This document shows positions 6,026 through 8,982 of a DNA stretch of 8,982 nucleotides, piece by piece. Numbering within the stretch: the first letter of the stretch is position 1; every line of letters begins with the position of its first letter. This DNA is from an uncultured Parasutterella sp. GTDB taxonomy: Bacteria > Pseudomonadota > Gammaproteobacteria > Burkholderiales > Burkholderiaceae_F. The DNA lies in the NCBI GenBank assembly GCA_900766055.1, contig CAAFTZ010000062.1, positions 1 through 8,982 on the forward strand, in the 5' to 3' direction. The notes beneath the pieces are model-generated. The model made no database searches. It worked only from the letters and a program-made list of their open reading frames with translations, and was not told the DNA's origin. Both the position numbers and the translations under genes were made by a program.

Positions 6026-6847
6026 TTAACGGACAAAAAACTGCCAAGCCGGAGTGTCGAGCAAGAGCAGTAAATATTGAAAGGCTCCAGCACCGACTGC
6101 GGATAAAAGCGAACCCGCCAGTCCGACAAAGCGACCCTTTAATCGAACGGATAAACAAAGCACCGGCGCCAGCACCCCTCCCAGGGCCATGGCCCAAAAA
6201 ATCGGAGCGGCTCCACCGATGAGCGCTCTTGAGAGGATCTCGCCGGCTTCCGGTTCTGAGGACAACCCGATCGAAGTGAGATACCAAACCAGTGAAAGAG
6301 GACACAGCAAAACTGCGGCACCTCTAAGCCAAGCCGGAATGCTTTGATGTTCTTCAAAATACTGATTCAAAAAGAGGGAGAAACAGGCTGCTGAACTCAG
6401 GGCAAAGCCCAAGAAGACTCCTACGATGCTCCAGCTCGCCCAAGCAAGACGCCAGGGCATGACAAAACTTCTGCCTACCCCGACGACTGCAATCAAAGCA
6501 CCTGCGGCTGCAAGGACGGCAAATACTTTCAGCGCAGGGCCCTCATCGTCCCGAAAACTTAAGACCAAGAAAACCACGGCGCCGGTAAAGCAAACGATGG
6601 AACCGAATAACTGCCAAAAGATGCCTGTTCCGACATGCGACAGAGCTCCTAAGAAGAGTTCGGGGTGGCCCAAGGTTGCCAGGGATAAACCGGCTCCCAG
6701 CGCCAGTGAAACCGCACCCGAACTCACAATCACCTTTAGCGGGATCCATGCGTTGCCGCGCACGGCGGCAAGCGCAGCGGAGCCGAGGAGCCCAGAGCTT
6801 AAAGTCGCTAAAACTACAAAAATCATCAAAGTGAAATCTTTGCTCAT
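6026..6847 (-). CDS. DmsC-like integral membrane quinone-interacting anchor subunit
   Basis: A 273-residue, very hydrophobic protein with eight probable transmembrane helices (about 5-29, 39-60, 76-98, 103-126, 132-160, 171-194, 207-235, 238-264), the number known for E. coli DmsC. The N-terminal LMIFVVLATLSSG and the loop LGHPELFLGALSHVGTG resemble the DmsC pattern of an LMIF start and an LGxP...L..VG loop. DmsC anchors the catalytic and ferredoxin subunits and oxidises menaquinol. The gene follows the DmsB-like gene with a 13-base gap holding an AGGAGAGG ribosome site, the standard A-B-C order. No haem-ligand pattern of a NarI-type cytochrome b was noticed. Substrate of the complex cannot be read from this subunit. 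Confidence 0.85.
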   Translation of the reverse strand: MSKDFTLMIFVVLATLSSGLLGSAALAAVRGNAWIPLKVIVSSGAVSLALGAGLSLATLGHPELFLGALSHVGTGIFWQLFGSIVCFTGAVVFLVLSFRDDEGPALKVFAVLAAAGALIAVVGVGRSFVMPWRLAWASWSIVGVFLGFALSSAACFSLFLNQYFEEHQSIPAWLRGAAVLLCPLSLVWYLTSIGLSSEPEAGEILSRALIGGAAPIFWAMALGGVLAPVLCLSVRLKGRFVGLAGSLLSAVGAGAFQYLLLLLDTPAWQFFVR

Positions 6848-6860
6848 GGGCCCTCTCCTA

Positions 6861-7454
6861 TCAGCTCATTTTCGGAGGTGTGGTGTTCCAAGTGCCGTTC
6901 TTCTTATGAAGAATATAGCGAACGGTAGGCTTGTTCCCCATGTCTGGCATGGAGTGAACATTTTCAGGGCCGGCCGCAGCAATAGCTTTGGCGACATCGC
7001 TTTCCGGATCATCGATATCTCCGAAGAAGCGGGCTTCCGAGCAGCAGGCCTTTACACAAGCCGGTACATCTCCGACTTCCTGTAAATGACGGCAAAGAGT
7101 GCACTTTTCAACCACTTTTGTAATCGGGTTAAATGATCTGGCGCCGTACGGACAAGCCGCGATGCACATCTTGCAGCCGATGCACTTTTCTTTGTCCACC
7201 AAGACTTGTCCGTCCTCGGTCTTGTAAGAAGCACCGGTCGGGCAAACCTTGACGCAGGGGGCATCCTTGCAGTTTTGGCAGACGGTCGGAAGGAAATACT
7301 GATAAATATCGGGATATTTTCCAACCGGACCGATCGTCAGAACTTTGTTGTAATACACACCCATCGGAACGTTGTTTTCAACTTTGCAGGCGACCTCACA
7401 GGCATGACATCCGATGCAGCGGTCGAGGTCTATCACTAATGTTTTCTGTGCCAT
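6861..7454 (-). CDS. DmsB-like four-[4Fe-4S] electron transfer subunit
   Basis: A 197-residue ferredoxin-type subunit with the four-cluster layout of DmsB/PhsB/PsrB: C13/16/19/23, C59/62/67/71, C91/94/97/101 (CIGCKMCIAACPYGAR) and C118/121/133/137, the last group with the long spacer typical of the family and an extra adjacent Cys138. There is no signal peptide; such subunits are carried across the membrane with the Tat-bearing catalytic subunit. It relays electrons between the anchor and the molybdopterin subunit. The start overlaps the catalytic gene's stop by one base (TAATG), with GGGAG upstream, indicating translational coupling and tight stoichiometry. It is slightly shorter than E. coli DmsB, but no cluster is lost. 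Confidence 0.92.
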   Translation of the reverse strand: MAQKTLVIDLDRCIGCHACEVACKVENNVPMGVYYNKVLTIGPVGKYPDIYQYFLPTVCQNCKDAPCVKVCPTGASYKTEDGQVLVDKEKCIGCKMCIAACPYGARSFNPITKVVEKCTLCRHLQEVGDVPACVKACCSEARFFGDIDDPESDVAKAIAAAGPENVHSMPDMGNKPTVRYILHKKNGTWNTTPPKMS

Positions 7455-8982
7455 TATTTGTTACTCCCATACTTCGGATATGTCGGAACTTGAGTCGGTT
7501 CGGCATCCTGAGGCATCCAAACAGAGAAGTCTTCAGGTTTGTTCCATACGCCGTCGGGGCCTTTATCGGCCTTAGAGATCGCAACCTGGAAGCCGCGAAG
7601 CGTGTAAGTTCCGACCACATCATTGAACGGAGGCGTGTTTTTAGTCAGAACGTTTACATTCATTTCCTTCCAGCCGCGAGTCGGTGTATTGAGTGTTTCC
7701 GGGTTCCAGAAACGTTCCATGTAGACCACACCTTTAGGAATTCCTTCGGTGACACGGCAGACCGCGCGGATCCTGCCTCGATCGTTTTCAATCCATGTCC
7801 AATCGCCCTGGGTTACGCCATATTGCTTAGCATCTGTCGGATTAACCCACACTTCGGGCAGCGGATAAATCTCACGGGAGAAAGCGTTGTTTCTTAACGT
7901 GCCGTGGTGGTAAATCGGGAGACGGCCGTTGGTCATCACAAGCGGATACTTCTTGGCAATCGGGCGATTCGGAGATTCATGCGGTTCCATGTAGAACGGC
8001 AGAGGCGAGTAATCTTTGGAGGCAGCCGGGAGCGGCTGCTTCGCATAAGGCGCACCGGTTCTGCCTAAGTTGATGAATACTTCCCCGTAAAGCTCCAGCT
8101 TCTTGGATGGCGTATGGAATCCTCTCGGTTTACCGGTCTTGGGATCAATGCCCTTGTAAACATAGTATTGATTCCATTTTTCAAACGGCATGTATTGAAT
8201 CGGGTTCTTACCGTTCTTAACCTCTTCCCAAGTAACGTTATGACGTTTGAGTTTGGCGTCCAGAAGCTCTTCCATAGTCTGCCAAAGCGGAAGCTCCGCA
8301 CCCATGAACTTCGGATCACAGGCCTTTTGGCAGCCTTCATGTCCGAGCTCGGCGCAGCGGCGCAGGATCCAGGACCAGATCAAAGTTTCGTCCACGGTTT
8401 CATAAGTATGGACAACGGCCTGACGTGCAAACACGTAGTTCATGCAGTCAATCAGCATGTTGGTTTCGAGCCATTCCGTGGTCGGAAGAATCATGTCAGC
8501 GTACGTCGAGAATGACGTCGGGTACATGTACATATGGACGATGAAGTCCAATTTCTTCATGGCGGGTTCCCAAGAAGAAGCGTTACCCAAGACGCCGAAT
8601 TTATTGCCGGAACGTTCAATCCAAACTTTAAGCGGGTAAGGCTTTTCAGTAAGAATCGCATCCAAAATGGCTGTCGGAGAACCGGCATCCCACTGGAGAA
8701 GGCCTTTATATTCAATGCCGCCCAAGCGTTTCTTAAGCTGTTCGAAAGGCAGGCAATGCTGAGCACGCGGAGCCAGAGAGCCGGCAGGAGCCGTGCCGCC
8801 GGAGGGGAAGCGCTGCATCATGGTTCCCGGTTTTTCAACGTAACCCATCAAGGAATTGAGGATAACGCTGCCCATTGCTGCTTCTACGGAGTTCGGGAAC
8901 TGGTCGGTAGCAACGCCGAGAGAGATGCCGGCAGGTCCGTCGGCAAAAATCTTAATTGCCTCTTCAACTTTCTTTGGATCAA
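7454..8982 (-). CDS. Molybdopterin oxidoreductase catalytic subunit, DMSO reductase family (5' partial)
   Basis: The C-terminal 508 residues of a bis-MGD enzyme; the reading frame is open from the window edge, so the Met at 8875 is internal and not the start. Just inside the edge is a family-typical stretch, GVATDQFPNSVEAAM followed by PSGG (reading from about 8918 to 8810). Further along are a YADMILPTTEWLETN segment (about 8516-8472) and a C-terminal molybdopterin-dinucleotide-binding domain beginning PLVMTNGRLP (about 7948-7919) with EVWVNPTDA and GDWTWIENDRGRIRA. The Tat signal, N-terminal [4Fe-4S] motif and molybdenum ligand are upstream and unseen. With DmsB-, DmsC- and TorD-like genes following, it should be a periplasmic reductase or dehydrogenase linked to quinone. 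The substrate cannot be assigned; DMSO, thiosulphate/polysulphide, or an organic substrate as in gut catechol dehydroxylases of the same superfamily are all possible. Confidence 0.9.
   Translation of the reverse strand, partial: DPKKVEEAIKIFADGPAGISLGVATDQFPNSVEAAMGSVILNSLMGYVEKPGTMMQRFPSGGTAPAGSLAPRAQHCLPFEQLKKRLGGIEYKGLLQWDAGSPTAILDAILTEKPYPLKVWIERSGNKFGVLGNASSWEPAMKKLDFIVHMYMYPTSFSTYADMILPTTEWLETNMLIDCMNYVFARQAVVHTYETVDETLIWSWILRRCAELGHEGCQKACDPKFMGAELPLWQTMEELLDAKLKRHNVTWEEVKNGKNPIQYMPFEKWNQYYVYKGIDPKTGKPRGFHTPSKKLELYGEVFINLGRTGAPYAKQPLPAASKDYSPLPFYMEPHESPNRPIAKKYPLVMTNGRLPIYHHGTLRNNAFSREIYPLPEVWVNPTDAKQYGVTQGDWTWIENDRGRIRAVCRVTEGIPKGVVYMERFWNPETLNTPTRGWKEMNVNVLTKNTPPFNDVVGTYTLRGFQVAISKADKGPDGVWNKPEDFSVWMPQDAEPTQVPTYPKYGSNK

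Noticed and set aside
6426..7085. 219-codon + strand open frame spanning the DmsC-like and DmsB-like genes
   Set aside because: Crosses two confident genes on the other strand; low-complexity Lys/Thr/Ala/Pro-rich translation typical of a shadow frame.
7439..7897. 152-codon + strand open frame opposite the molybdoenzyme 3' end
   Set aside because: Antisense shadow of a conserved molybdopterin-binding domain with no domain of its own.
8873..8875. Met codon as the start of the molybdopterin subunit
   Set aside because: The frame continues open to the window edge with family-typical sequence, so this Met is internal.

Overview
This window comes from the respiratory gene complement of a Gram-negative anaerobe or facultative anaerobe. 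Evidence: periplasm-directed redox proteins (a Sec-type signal on a multihaem cytochrome, a twin-arginine-type signal on a NapG-like ferredoxin), a DMSO-reductase-family enzyme with DmsB/DmsC-like partners, and a TorD-type chaperone. Base composition looks moderate (roughly mid-to-high 40s % GC by eye). The gene content and fusion style recall Sutterellaceae-type gut Betaproteobacteria, but that placement is an inference from general resemblance and not proven here.

Layout: two convergent transcription units. On the + strand, after a short leader (1-140) containing a tandem GGCTCCAT repeat, lies an octahaem c-type cytochrome (141-1865). Its last five haem sites are arranged like NrfA, and the fourth site overall is CXXCK, as in octahaem nitrite reductases. 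It is followed by a small GlcG/HbpS-family protein (1919-2335) and then a good intrinsic terminator (2353-2397). A perfect 9-bp hairpin sits between the two genes.

On the - strand (read from 8982 down to 2457) is a tightly packed six-gene run: catalytic molybdopterin subunit (5' end outside the window), DmsB-like four-cluster ferredoxin, DmsC-like eight-helix anchor, TorD-like chaperone, NapG-like periplasmic ferredoxin, and a 765-residue fusion of a NapH-like membrane ferredoxin to a GltD-like NAD(P)H/FAD oxidoreductase. Junctions are 1-base overlaps (TAATG) or gaps of 6-24 bases, so this is very probably one operon; its promoter lies outside the window.

Working model: the DmsABC-type enzyme exchanges electrons with the quinone pool through the DmsC-like anchor. 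The NapG/NapH-GltD module adds a second membrane electron route that appears to reach a cytosolic FAD/NAD(P)H domain. The fused protein is the most unusual item, because it could link cytosolic NAD(P)H to quinone and/or periplasmic redox carriers. The octahaem cytochrome is a candidate periplasmic terminal reductase (nitrite or a related small oxyanion), possibly with altered chemistry, because the tyrosine-bearing sequence after NrfA's third haem is not conserved. No tRNA, rRNA, CRISPR array, insertion sequence or integrase was seen.
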